Positions 17,031 to 24,709 of a stretch of 64,000 bases of DNA are shown here, in pieces (within the stretch, counting starts at the first letter, position 1; every line of letters begins with the position of its first letter). The DNA lies in the IMG/VR virus record IMGVR_UViG_3300002835_000154, positions 1 to 64,000 of that record; one strand, given 5' to 3'. The position numbers and the translations under genes were made by a program. This stretch comes from a virus. The notes below the pieces were generated by a model. The model had not been told where the DNA came from. It worked only from the letters and a program-made list of their open reading frames with translations, and made no database searches.

Positions 17031-17918
17031 ATGAAAAAAATTTTAATTAGAATTGATACCCCAATAGGTGATACAATTGCAGCAACACCTTACGTTGAAA
17101 AATTTTCAATAGAAAATAATGATAAAAAAGTTCTGTTTGAAATTAATGATAATTTAATACCTTTATTATCACCAGTTTATCCAATTATTAATTTTGTTGG
17201 TAGACATCATAATGAAAAGTATGATGAAAAAATTGAATTTAGATATAATCACAATACCTCTGTACAGTCAGGATTTGCAAATCAATTAGGGTATGATAAT
17301 CCAAAATATATTAGACCTAAAATATTAAAACCGGAATCTAAAAAAACTATTAAAAATAAATATATTTCAATAGGTGTACATTCAACATCACAACTTAAAT
17401 ATTGGAATCACCCTGACGGCAAAAGAGTTCAGCCGTTATCACCCTATTGGAATGAATTATGTGGTATTTTAAGAAAAAAAGGATACACACCTGTGGTTGT
17501 TGAACAAAATGAAATGTTTGGTGTCGATCCATTTAGAAATGGATTACCAAACAAATCAAACAAAAAATTTGGTCAATCATTTTTAGAATCAATGGAACTA
17601 ATATATCATTCAGAGTTTTACATTGGTTTAGCATCTGGCATGTCTTGGGTTGCACATGCGTTAGGTAAAAAAGTTGTAATGTTGTCAAACTTCACAGAAG
17701 ATTGGTGTGAGTTTGATTTATCATTAGATGACTACATTAGAATTACAAATAAAAACGTGTGTCACGGTTGTTGGAATAAGATAGGTATTGATTATACTTT
17801 TGATAATTATGATTGGTATTGGTGTCCTGAACACAAAGGAACTGAAAGACAATTTGAATGTCACAAATCAATAACACCAGATATGGTAATTGAACAAATC
17901 CAACATTTATTGTTGTAA
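17031..17918 (+). CDS. BAHT/TibC-like GT9 glycosyltransferase without the N-terminal domain
   Basis: The 295-residue protein aligns with the C-terminal part of its upstream neighbour: RIDTPIGDTIAATPYVEKF, ISIGVHSTSQLKYWNHPDG, FYIGLASGMSWVAHALGKKV and the cysteine set C244-x2-C247, C265, C277 with nearly identical surroundings (WCPEHKGTERQFECHKSITP). It therefore shares the proposed metal site and nucleotide-sugar site but lacks the accessory beta domain. It is the last cassette gene, 29 bp before the first adhesin. It may form a hetero-oligomer with the larger paralogue or extend the glycan. Confidence 0.75.
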   Translation: MKKILIRIDTPIGDTIAATPYVEKFSIENNDKKVLFEINDNLIPLLSPVYPIINFVGRHHNEKYDEKIEFRYNHNTSVQSGFANQLGYDNPKYIRPKILKPESKKTIKNKYISIGVHSTSQLKYWNHPDGKRVQPLSPYWNELCGILRKKGYTPVVVEQNEMFGVDPFRNGLPNKSNKKFGQSFLESMELIYHSEFYIGLASGMSWVAHALGKKVVMLSNFTEDWCEFDLSLDDYIRITNKNVCHGCWNKIGIDYTFDNYDWYWCPEHKGTERQFECHKSITPDMVIEQIQHLLL

Positions 17919-17934
17919 TTTATTAAAATATTGG

Positions 17935-17942
17935 TATTTATA
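17935..17942 (+). promoter_or_regulatory. TATTTATA element upstream of the first LamG adhesin
   Basis: TATTTATA sits 5 bp before ATG 17948 in the short gap after the glycan cassette. It matches the element found before other structural genes. Candidate late promoter or translation-initiation element. Confidence 0.5.
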
Positions 17943-17947
17943 TTTGA

Positions 17948-20518
17948 ATGCCAAACGCAATAAAATATAATGTAAGTGCTGAAACATTAGCTCTTAAGAA
18001 AGGAAACTTTTGGATTGGAACTGGTGATGTTGGAAAGGGTCCAACAAACGTAACAGGATACTACAATGGTATCACACCACCAACAGGAGGATTTACAATC
18101 TATCTTAATAAAGAGAGTGGTGGGCCATCAATATATACGGTGACAACTGAAGCTCAATTGGTGTCATTAACTAATACAATTGGAGCTCAAAGTTTTACAA
18201 CATCAAGTCAATGTTTAAATTGGTTTGCAACTCAAACCGATAAGATGGTTTTCAACATTGATTATCCTGCGATTGTGACAAATGGACTGGTATTAAATGT
18301 AGATGCAGGATTTACGCCTTCATATCCAACAACAGGAACAACTTGGTATGATGTGAGTTCGAGTGTTAATAATGGAACCTTGGTTAATGGGCCTACATTT
18401 AGTTCTGCTGGAGGTGGTAGTATTGTGTTTGATGGGGCGGATGATTATGGTGTGACCTCACCTACTAATTTTACTGCAAATAATGATTTTACTTATGAAA
18501 TATGGGTTAATAGTAACCAATATATTGAAAGTAGAGGTATATTGTCAAACAAAGGATATTGGCAAGCCGGAGGTCAAGGAGCAGCAATTGGTAACATTTC
18601 AAATCCTCAATACATATATGGTTATGTTACAACAAATACAGGACATTTTGATATAAGTTCAAATGTTGGACCTACTTATGGATGGACTAATGTTATAATG
18701 AGACGTTCTAATAATGACTTAAGATTTTTTATAAACGGAGCACAACAAGGGAGTACCCAAACTATCTCAGGAACAGTAACTGATGTAAGTGATAAATTTT
18801 GGTTAGGTTCATATAATAACGGTAATACACCTTGGTTAGGTAATATGGCAATAGCTCGAGTTTACAACCGAGCACTAACAGCAGCAGAAGTTCTCCAAAA
18901 CTACAACGCAATGAAAGACCGATTTGCGTTTATCTTTACCGTTAAAACTGACAATGCGGGAGTATCTACGTCTACTCAGTTCAGAATGCCGTTAATAAGT
19001 TCTACGGGATTATATTTCACGGTAAATTGGGGAGATGGTACACCCGTTGAAACCATAACCAATCACACTTTAGCAATTCATACTTATGCAACTGCGGGTA
19101 CATATACAATCAGTACAGTTGGAAATCTTAAAAATTGGTCGTTTAATGAAGGTGGTGATTTACTAAAAATGCTTAATGTATTTCAATGGGCAGGGTTGGA
19201 AATTAATGAATTTAGAGCATTTAGGGGATGCACTAATTTAACCGCAACAGCAACGGACGCACCTTTAATTACGACTACAACTTTGGACCGTTTCTTCCAA
19301 AATTGCCCCAATTTCAATGGAGCAATTGGCAATTGGAATGTGTCGGGTATAACAGATATGCAACATATGTTTGAAGGTGCAACGGCATTTAATCAACCAA
19401 TTGGAAGTTGGAATGTTTCTAATGTTACTACTATGCAAAATATGTTTAGCCTTTCAACCGCATTCAACCAAGATATTGGAAGTTGGAATGTTTCTAATGT
19501 TACTACTATGCAAAATATGTTTAGCAATTCAACCGCATTCAACCAAGATATTGGAAGTTGGAATGTTTCTAATGTTACAAATTTTGTTAACTTCATGATT
19601 GGTAAAACTGCCGCCAACTATTCCCCATCAAATCTCGATAGCCTATATAATGGATGGAGTCAGTTAACATTAAAACCAAATTTGACTATTGATTTTGGAA
19701 ATATATTATACACAACAGCAGGTCAAGCAGGTAAAGATATATTAGATAACTCACCTAATAACTGGACCATAACAGATGGTGGTGTCTTAAGAGCCGAAAC
19801 TTTTCAGTTTAGTGTTAAGACTGACAATGCGGGAGTATCTACGTCTACTCAGTTCAGAATGCCGTTAATAAGTTCTACGGGATTATATTTCACGGTAAAT
19901 TGGGGAGATGGTACACCCGTTGAAACCATAACCAATCACACTTTAGCAATTCATACTTATGCAACTGCGGGTACGTATACAATTAGTACGGTTGGCAATC
20001 TTAGAAATTGGGCGTTTAATGAAGGTGGTGATTTATTAAAGATGTTAAATGTATTCCAATGGGAAGGTTTGGAAATTAATGAATTTAGGGTATTTAGAGG
20101 ATGTACTAATTTAACTGCTACGGCAACTGATGCCCCTTTGATTGCTGCGGGTGCATTTTTTGACCGTTTCTTCCAAAATTGCCCCAATTTCAATGGAGCA
20201 ATTGGCAATTGGAATGTGTCGGGTATAACAGATATGCAACATATGTTTGAAGGTGCAACGGCATTTAATCAAGACATAGGAGGATGGAACGTATCAAATG
20301 TGACAAACTTTGGGAGTTTCATGGCGGGAAAAACCGCAGCCAACTATTCAGCCGCAAACCTTGATAGCATATACAATGGATGGAGTTCAAGAGCTGTTAA
20401 ACCAAATATAAATATAACTTTTGGTTCAATCAAATACAACTCAACCGCACAATCAGGTAAAAATATATTAACAGGTTCACCTAATAACTGGACCATAACA
20501 GATGGAGGACAATTATAA
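17948..20518 (+). CDS. Multidomain adhesin: shared N-module, LamG lectin domain, two PKD-like/BspA-repeat units
   Basis: The 856-residue protein has a phage-specific N-module (residues 1-115, MPNAIKYN...GNFWIGTGDVGKG), a LamG/concanavalin-like domain (about 112-322, with GSIVFDGADDYG and IARVYNRALTAAEVLQNYNA), then two copies of a PKD-like beta domain (GLYFTVNWGDGTPVETITNH) each followed by BspA-type DUF285 repeats (GNWNVSGITDMQHMFEGATA, 25-residue period). LamG domains bind glycans or proteins, and BspA repeats occur in surface adhesins. It is probably a virion surface adhesin that uses the N-module to attach to the particle. Internal duplications are nearly identical at DNA level, so the gene grew recently. 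Confidence 0.8.
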   Translation: MPNAIKYNVSAETLALKKGNFWIGTGDVGKGPTNVTGYYNGITPPTGGFTIYLNKESGGPSIYTVTTEAQLVSLTNTIGAQSFTTSSQCLNWFATQTDKMVFNIDYPAIVTNGLVLNVDAGFTPSYPTTGTTWYDVSSSVNNGTLVNGPTFSSAGGGSIVFDGADDYGVTSPTNFTANNDFTYEIWVNSNQYIESRGILSNKGYWQAGGQGAAIGNISNPQYIYGYVTTNTGHFDISSNVGPTYGWTNVIMRRSNNDLRFFINGAQQGSTQTISGTVTDVSDKFWLGSYNNGNTPWLGNMAIARVYNRALTAAEVLQNYNAMKDRFAFIFTVKTDNAGVSTSTQFRMPLISSTGLYFTVNWGDGTPVETITNHTLAIHTYATAGTYTISTVGNLKNWSFNEGGDLLKMLNVFQWAGLEINEFRAFRGCTNLTATATDAPLITTTTLDRFFQNCPNFNGAIGNWNVSGITDMQHMFEGATAFNQPIGSWNVSNVTTMQNMFSLSTAFNQDIGSWNVSNVTTMQNMFSNSTAFNQDIGSWNVSNVTNFVNFMIGKTAANYSPSNLDSLYNGWSQLTLKPNLTIDFGNILYTTAGQAGKDILDNSPNNWTITDGGVLRAETFQFSVKTDNAGVSTSTQFRMPLISSTGLYFTVNWGDGTPVETITNHTLAIHTYATAGTYTISTVGNLRNWAFNEGGDLLKMLNVFQWEGLEINEFRVFRGCTNLTATATDAPLIAAGAFFDRFFQNCPNFNGAIGNWNVSGITDMQHMFEGATAFNQDIGGWNVSNVTNFGSFMAGKTAANYSAANLDSIYNGWSSRAVKPNINITFGSIKYNSTAQSGKNILTGSPNNWTITDGGQL
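17999..18154 (+). repeat. 156-bp block shared with the second adhesin gene, copy 1
   Basis: By direct reading it is identical to 20956-21111, while the sequence on both sides has diverged. It encodes the core of the N-terminal attachment module. Confidence 0.9.
18947..19101 (+). repeat. 155-bp direct repeat, copy 1 (PKD-like domain)
   Basis: By direct reading it is identical to 19820-19974 inside the same adhesin gene. It encodes the start of a PKD-like domain. Confidence 0.9.
19286..19396 (+). repeat. 111-bp direct repeat, copy 1 (BspA-type repeats)
   Basis: Identical to 20162-20272. It begins GACCGTTTCTTCC and ends GGCATTTAATCAA, encoding the first BspA-like repeats of each unit. Copy 1 is followed by two further 75-bp repeats that are missing after copy 2. 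Confidence 0.9.
19820..19974 (+). repeat. 155-bp direct repeat, copy 2 (PKD-like domain)
   Basis: Identical to 18947-19101. The flanks have diverged (GTTAAG versus GTTAAA before it, GTATAC versus ATATAC after it). Confidence 0.9.
20162..20272 (+). repeat. 111-bp direct repeat, copy 2 (BspA-type repeats)
   Basis: Identical to 19286-19396, in the second PKD/BspA unit of the adhesin. Confidence 0.9.
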
Positions 20519-20529
20519 AATAGATAATT

Positions 20530-20895
20530 ATGCAAGAAATAAAATACCCAACAGATACAACTTATTTTATAGCATATACCAATAGTAGAGTATGTGCTTG
20601 GGGTTCAGTAAATCCCGACCAAGAGATGTCAAGCGGACAACCTAATCTTTATCAAACAACCGATGAAACTCAGTGGTTAACAGAACTACAAAACTTTTAT
20701 GTAGTTTGGGGTTATCAGTTCTATAATTTAGAAACTGCTGAGACATATAAAATTATGATAAATAATTATTATGATAGTGATGTTGCTGAAGTAAAGTATG
20801 CCGAATACAATAATCCCACCTTTTGGTACATAGAGGGTGACTTTACTGAAGCAACCGAAGATGAACCAGAATCATTCCAAGTTTATCCAAATTAA
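20530..20895 (+). CDS. Small adhesin-associated protein of unknown function
   Basis: The 121-residue acidic protein (MQEIKYPTDTTYFIAYTNSR...) is rich in Tyr and Trp and lacks signal peptide, membrane segment or catalytic motif. It sits between two adhesins sharing the same N-module. Small proteins in this setting are often fibre assembly chaperones or adaptors, as in T4 gp38-type genes, but nothing in the sequence proves that. Confidence 0.5.
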   Translation: MQEIKYPTDTTYFIAYTNSRVCAWGSVNPDQEMSSGQPNLYQTTDETQWLTELQNFYVVWGYQFYNLETAETYKIMINNYYDSDVAEVKYAEYNNPTFWYIEGDFTEATEDEPESFQVYPN

Positions 20896-20904
20896 TGGAT
20901 TATA

Positions 20905-22392
20905 ATGCCAAATGCCATCAAATATAATACAAGTGCTGAAACACTAGCGTTGAAAAAAGGAAACTTTTGGATTGGAACTGGTGATGTTGGAAAGGGTCCA
21001 ACAAACGTAACAGGATACTACAATGGTATCACACCACCAACAGGAGGATTTACAATCTATCTTAATAAAGAGAGTGGTGGGCCATCAATATATACGGTGA
21101 CAACTGAAGCTGAACTAACAGGATTAACAAACACACTTAGTGTTTCAACAAACTTAATTAAAAACAACAATGGTGGGAATTTTGCTGATGGAACAATAGC
21201 TCCATTTACAGGTGCTTACGGAACTCTTCCAACCATAGTTGATATCACAAATGATAAACCATATTATGGTTCAACATCAACCAAAGCGGCAAAATTTGTT
21301 GCTGGCGGCGGGATGAATATTTACACCGACCCAAGTCCCTTTACAATGACTGTTGGTGTTACATATACATTTTCATTTTGGTATAGACAAACAAACGCAA
21401 ATCAGTTTAATATTGGGTTTAATAACCAAGGTGGTAGCGGAGATGTAAATGGTAATTTTCAGGCATATTCGGTTTATGGGTATTTTGCTCCTCCAACTCA
21501 AACTTGGCAAAGATGTAGTTGGACTTTTACAAATGTTATTGATAAAGTATATTTTTTTATTTATGACCAATCTTCAGCGGCTGGTTCAGAATGTTTAATG
21601 ACAGAATTTACCCTAACTGAAGGGTCAATGCCAGGTGGGCCAGGTCTTGCAACATCAGGAAATTGTTTGAATTGGTTTGCTTCAGTACCAACCGATAAAA
21701 TGATTTTTAATAGAGATTATGAATCTATTGTAACCAGTGGATTAACACTTAATTTGGATGCTGGATTCTCACCTTCATTTGCAACAATTCCTTTAAACTC
21801 CAATAATTCTACAGTTACACCTTGGTATGACTTAAGTGGAAATGGTAATAACGGAACGTTGGTTAATGGACCTACATTTAGTTCTGCTAATAGTGGTTCG
21901 ATTGTGTTTGATGGTGTGGATGATTATGCTACAGTGACTAGTCTAAATTTAACAGGAATTACTGAAAATTTTACATTTATTACAGTAATTAAATTTCCAA
22001 CATTTAATAACGTTGGTGCTATAGTGTGGCAGGCTTTTAGTAGTTATTGGGCTTTGATGACAAATACTAGTGTTGGTGCAGCTAATTTAACTTTTACTAC
22101 AAGAGGCACCAGAGGGCAAGCAGCGGTATCATCAACTTTAACAGCGAACCAATGGTATTATGTTGTTTGTAAAAGAGAAGGTGGTGTAAACTCTCTTTAT
22201 ATTAATAATACTGTATACACATACACTAGTGATGTTAGTTTCCCTGGAGATACTTTATTTACAATAGGTACTACTGGAACTTCTTATTGGTTTGATGGAA
22301 ACTTAGCACTTATCCAACTTTACAACAGAGCCTTATCCGCCTCAGAAATAACACAAAACTATAACGCAACTAAATCAAGATTCGGACTATAA
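20905..22392 (+). CDS. LamG adhesin with shared N-module and an inserted carbohydrate-binding-like domain
   Basis: The N-module is the same as at 17948. Residues about 85-245 are a beta-sandwich-like insertion (TVGVTYTFSFWYRQTNANQF, WQRCSWTFTNV) reminiscent of CBM_4_9-type carbohydrate-binding modules. A LamG domain follows (about 275-495; YDLSGNGNNGTLVNGPTFSS, GSIVFDGVDDYATV, IQLYNRALSASEITQNYNAT). A 156-bp stretch is identical in DNA to the first adhesin. It is likely an alternative receptor-binding or decoration protein. Its TAA overlaps the next ATG (TAATG). Confidence 0.8.
   Translation: MPNAIKYNTSAETLALKKGNFWIGTGDVGKGPTNVTGYYNGITPPTGGFTIYLNKESGGPSIYTVTTEAELTGLTNTLSVSTNLIKNNNGGNFADGTIAPFTGAYGTLPTIVDITNDKPYYGSTSTKAAKFVAGGGMNIYTDPSPFTMTVGVTYTFSFWYRQTNANQFNIGFNNQGGSGDVNGNFQAYSVYGYFAPPTQTWQRCSWTFTNVIDKVYFFIYDQSSAAGSECLMTEFTLTEGSMPGGPGLATSGNCLNWFASVPTDKMIFNRDYESIVTSGLTLNLDAGFSPSFATIPLNSNNSTVTPWYDLSGNGNNGTLVNGPTFSSANSGSIVFDGVDDYATVTSLNLTGITENFTFITVIKFPTFNNVGAIVWQAFSSYWALMTNTSVGAANLTFTTRGTRGQAAVSSTLTANQWYYVVCKREGGVNSLYINNTVYTYTSDVSFPGDTLFTIGTTGTSYWFDGNLALIQLYNRALSASEITQNYNATKSRFGL
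20956..21111 (+). repeat. 156-bp block shared with the first adhesin gene, copy 2
   Basis: Identical to 17999-18154. The third paralogue (from 22392) has the same protein module with many synonymous changes. Confidence 0.9.
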
Positions 22393-24149
22393 TGCCAAAC
22401 TCAATAAAATATAACGTAAGTACGGAAACACTAGCTCTTAAGAAAGGAAACTTTTGGATTGGCACTGGTGATGTTGGAAAAGGACCGACATCAAGTACTG
22501 GTTATTATAATGGAATAACTCCACCAGCAGGAGGATATACAATATATCTTAATAAAGAAACTAGTGGTCCAAGTATCTATACCGTATCGACTGAGTCTCA
22601 GTTGGTGTCATTAACCAATACAATTGGGGTTCAAAGTTTTACAACATCAGGTCAATGTTTAAATTGGTTTGCAACACAAACTGACAAGATGGTTTTCAAT
22701 ATTGATTATCCTGCAATTGTTACAGATGGGTTAGCGATGAATATCGACGCATCATTTACTCCATCATATCCCACCATAAATACTGTGTTATATGATGTGA
22801 GTCCACGCGGGAATAATGGTGTTTTAATAAATGGACCAACTTTTGGAACCACAGAAGGTGTTTCTTGTTTCAAACTGGACGGTATTGACGATAGGATAGA
22901 TGTACCTAAGGATTTGGTTGGATTCACACATAATATCCAATACGATATAGATTGGACAATTGAGTGCTGGATGTATATGTACACTCCCGATGCTACACCG
23001 CAAACCTATAAATATATATATGGTAATTATAATGGATGTAATTATGATGCATTAAAAGGTAATGCGGCTGGTTTCAGTTTAATTAGTGCTAATGAACCTT
23101 CTAATATTTCTTCAAACTTTACATTTGGACCAAGAAACAACCCAGGAGGTAGTCAATGCCCAGGTGTTGAAATTGGATGGAATAATTCTGAAACTGCTTG
23201 GGTATATGCATCGGCGGTAAATAAGTGGTGTAATTGGGTAATGACTTCTGATGATGGGACATATTACAAAATTTATGTTAATGGGGTGCAACAAGGGAGT
23301 ACAAAAACAGTTGATTTTAAAAATAGTCAATCGAGAATTGATAATAATTTAACCGCAACAAGTGATTATAGCTGGGGTGGTAATGTAATAGGATACAATC
23401 AAGTTGATTTTACAGTAATGAGAATGTATAATAAACCTTTATCACAATCAGAAATAATACAAAACTATCAAGCAATGTTTCCAAGATTTTTAGGTGAAAA
23501 TATTGTCACATCGGGATTGGTTTTATATTTGGACGCGGGATATCCCTCGTCCTATCCAACAACAGGAACAACTTGGTATGATGTGTCGGGTTATGGAAAT
23601 AATGGAACCTTGGTTAATGGGCCAACATATAATTCTGACGATGGTGGGTCAATTGTATTTGATGGTGTGGATGATTATGTAGATATCGGATATAAATTAA
23701 ACTTATTAAATAACGATATTACGCAGGAAGCGTGGGTTAATGCAAATTCATTTATTAATGGGTGGCATGGTATTATATCTAATATGCCTTCTTGGGGAAC
23801 AGGTTTTAGTTTACAAATTGGTACTATACAAAATATTGCGGCAATGGTTAGTGGTGTTTATTTAACAACTTCTTGGACTCCATCTTTAAATGTGTGGTAT
23901 CACATAGTTGCAACACATAGAAGTTCTGATAATTTAAATGTTTTATACGTAAACGGAGTACAAGAAAATACTGTAACAAGAGAAATATCTTATGTTGAGA
24001 ATGCTGTCACAAAAGTTGGTTTATTCTACACTTATAATGGACTTCCGTTTAGTGGTGATATTGATGTTGTTAGAAGTTATAACAGAGCTCTAACCTCATC
24101 AGAAGTACTACAAAACTATAACGCACAAAAATCAAGATTCGGATTATAG
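22392..24149 (+). CDS. Tandem LamG-domain adhesin with shared N-module
   Basis: 585 residues: N-module (about 1-115), a first LamG domain (about 118-368, containing CFKLDGIDDRIDVPKDLVGF and FTVMRMYNKPLSQSEIIQNY) and a second LamG domain (about 375-585; SGLVLYLDAGYPSSYPTTG, GSIVFDGVDDYVDIGY, DVVRSYNRALTSSEVLQNYN). LamG folds are common sugar- or protein-binding domains of phage and Bacteroidota surface proteins. The start codon overlaps the previous stop. Its second LamG is closer to those of the two upstream adhesins than its first is, which fits module shuffling. Confidence 0.8.
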   Translation: MPNSIKYNVSTETLALKKGNFWIGTGDVGKGPTSSTGYYNGITPPAGGYTIYLNKETSGPSIYTVSTESQLVSLTNTIGVQSFTTSGQCLNWFATQTDKMVFNIDYPAIVTDGLAMNIDASFTPSYPTINTVLYDVSPRGNNGVLINGPTFGTTEGVSCFKLDGIDDRIDVPKDLVGFTHNIQYDIDWTIECWMYMYTPDATPQTYKYIYGNYNGCNYDALKGNAAGFSLISANEPSNISSNFTFGPRNNPGGSQCPGVEIGWNNSETAWVYASAVNKWCNWVMTSDDGTYYKIYVNGVQQGSTKTVDFKNSQSRIDNNLTATSDYSWGGNVIGYNQVDFTVMRMYNKPLSQSEIIQNYQAMFPRFLGENIVTSGLVLYLDAGYPSSYPTTGTTWYDVSGYGNNGTLVNGPTYNSDDGGSIVFDGVDDYVDIGYKLNLLNNDITQEAWVNANSFINGWHGIISNMPSWGTGFSLQIGTIQNIAAMVSGVYLTTSWTPSLNVWYHIVATHRSSDNLNVLYVNGVQENTVTREISYVENAVTKVGLFYTYNGLPFSGDIDVVRSYNRALTSSEVLQNYNAQKSRFGL

Positions 24150-24151
24150 TG

Positions 24152-24159
24152 ATATTTAT
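24152..24159 (+). promoter_or_regulatory. ATATTTAT element before 24165
   Basis: Located 5 bp upstream of ATG 24165, right after the third adhesin's stop. Confidence 0.45.
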
Positions 24160-24164
24160 TAATT

Positions 24165-24434
24165 ATGTCAGACCCATATATAGATAGAGAGTTTATGATA
24201 TTCAACGTTTCAGAGTTGAATACAATTAATTTTAATGAAGTTTTAGAAACTTCAATAGATACTGTTAGAAAATCAGTTGATTTAACCAAAACATTTGTTA
24301 AATGGAATGGTTCAACACCACCATGTGTTCAAAACTTAACCACAAGTGAAGGTCCTTACAGTTACAATGAAATGTTAGACATTTTGGCAACGCCAGAATG
24401 GACGGACCCAAATCAACTAACAAGATTAATCTAA
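24165..24434 (+). CDS. Small protein of unknown function downstream of the adhesins
   Basis: The 89-residue protein begins MSDPYIDREFMIFNVSELNT and contains VRKSVDLTKTFVKW and a C-terminal TPEWTDPNQLTRLI. No membrane segment. The opening and the conserved FVKWNGSTPP look like a small virion-linked protein, but the family is unrecognised. It overlaps the tail of a minus-strand small gene by 9 bp. Confidence 0.55.
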   Translation: MSDPYIDREFMIFNVSELNTINFNEVLETSIDTVRKSVDLTKTFVKWNGSTPPCVQNLTTSEGPYSYNEMLDILATPEWTDPNQLTRLI

Positions 24435-24599
24435 TTTAGTTTTCTTAATTTGATTAAAGGTCTTCATTAATTTAAGACTATCTTGATAGTTCTTTTCAAG
24501 ACGGTCCAGTTCTTTTTCATCAACCACAGACTCCAATGCATTAGTATATAATTCCTCAGCTTCTTTGATTATTTTTTCTATTGTCTTAATAAGTTTCAT
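24426..24599 (-). CDS. 57-residue helical coiled-coil protein
   Basis: The minus strand encodes MKLIKTIEKIIKEAEELYTN and continues as a charged helix to KKTKLD, then TAA. Heptad-like spacing of Leu, Ile and Val suggests a short coiled coil. An exact ATATTTATA element lies 4 bp upstream of the start on the same strand (24612-24604), which supports a real gene. Function unknown. Confidence 0.6.
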   Translation of the reverse strand: MKLIKTIEKIIKEAEELYTNALESVVDEKELDRLEKNYQDSLKLMKTFNQIKKTKLD

Positions 24600-24603
24600 A
24601 TAA

Positions 24604-24612
24604 TATAAATAT
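24604..24612 (-). promoter_or_regulatory. ATATTTATA element before the 57-residue minus gene
   Basis: Read on the minus strand it is ATATTTATA, ending 4 bp before ATG 24599. It is one of the cases showing that the element follows gene orientation. Confidence 0.5.
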
Positions 24613-24681
24613 AGTTTAAGGGTCTGTTTATTTATCTTTCAATATTTCTATTTTTAAAATGTATAAAAACCGACTATCGGG

Positions 24682-24690
24682 TTATTTATA
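24682..24690 (+). promoter_or_regulatory. TTATTTATA element before the large mucin-like protein
   Basis: It sits 19 bp before ATG 24710, in a gap between divergent transcription units. It is followed by GTATAATTAA, which could serve as an additional -10-like box. Confidence 0.5.
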
Positions 24691-24709
24691 GTATAATTAA
24701 ATCAAATTA

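Noticed and set aside
19371-19617. Short repeated open frames on both strands in the BspA repeats
   Set aside because: They are shadows of the adhesin's 25-residue repeat.
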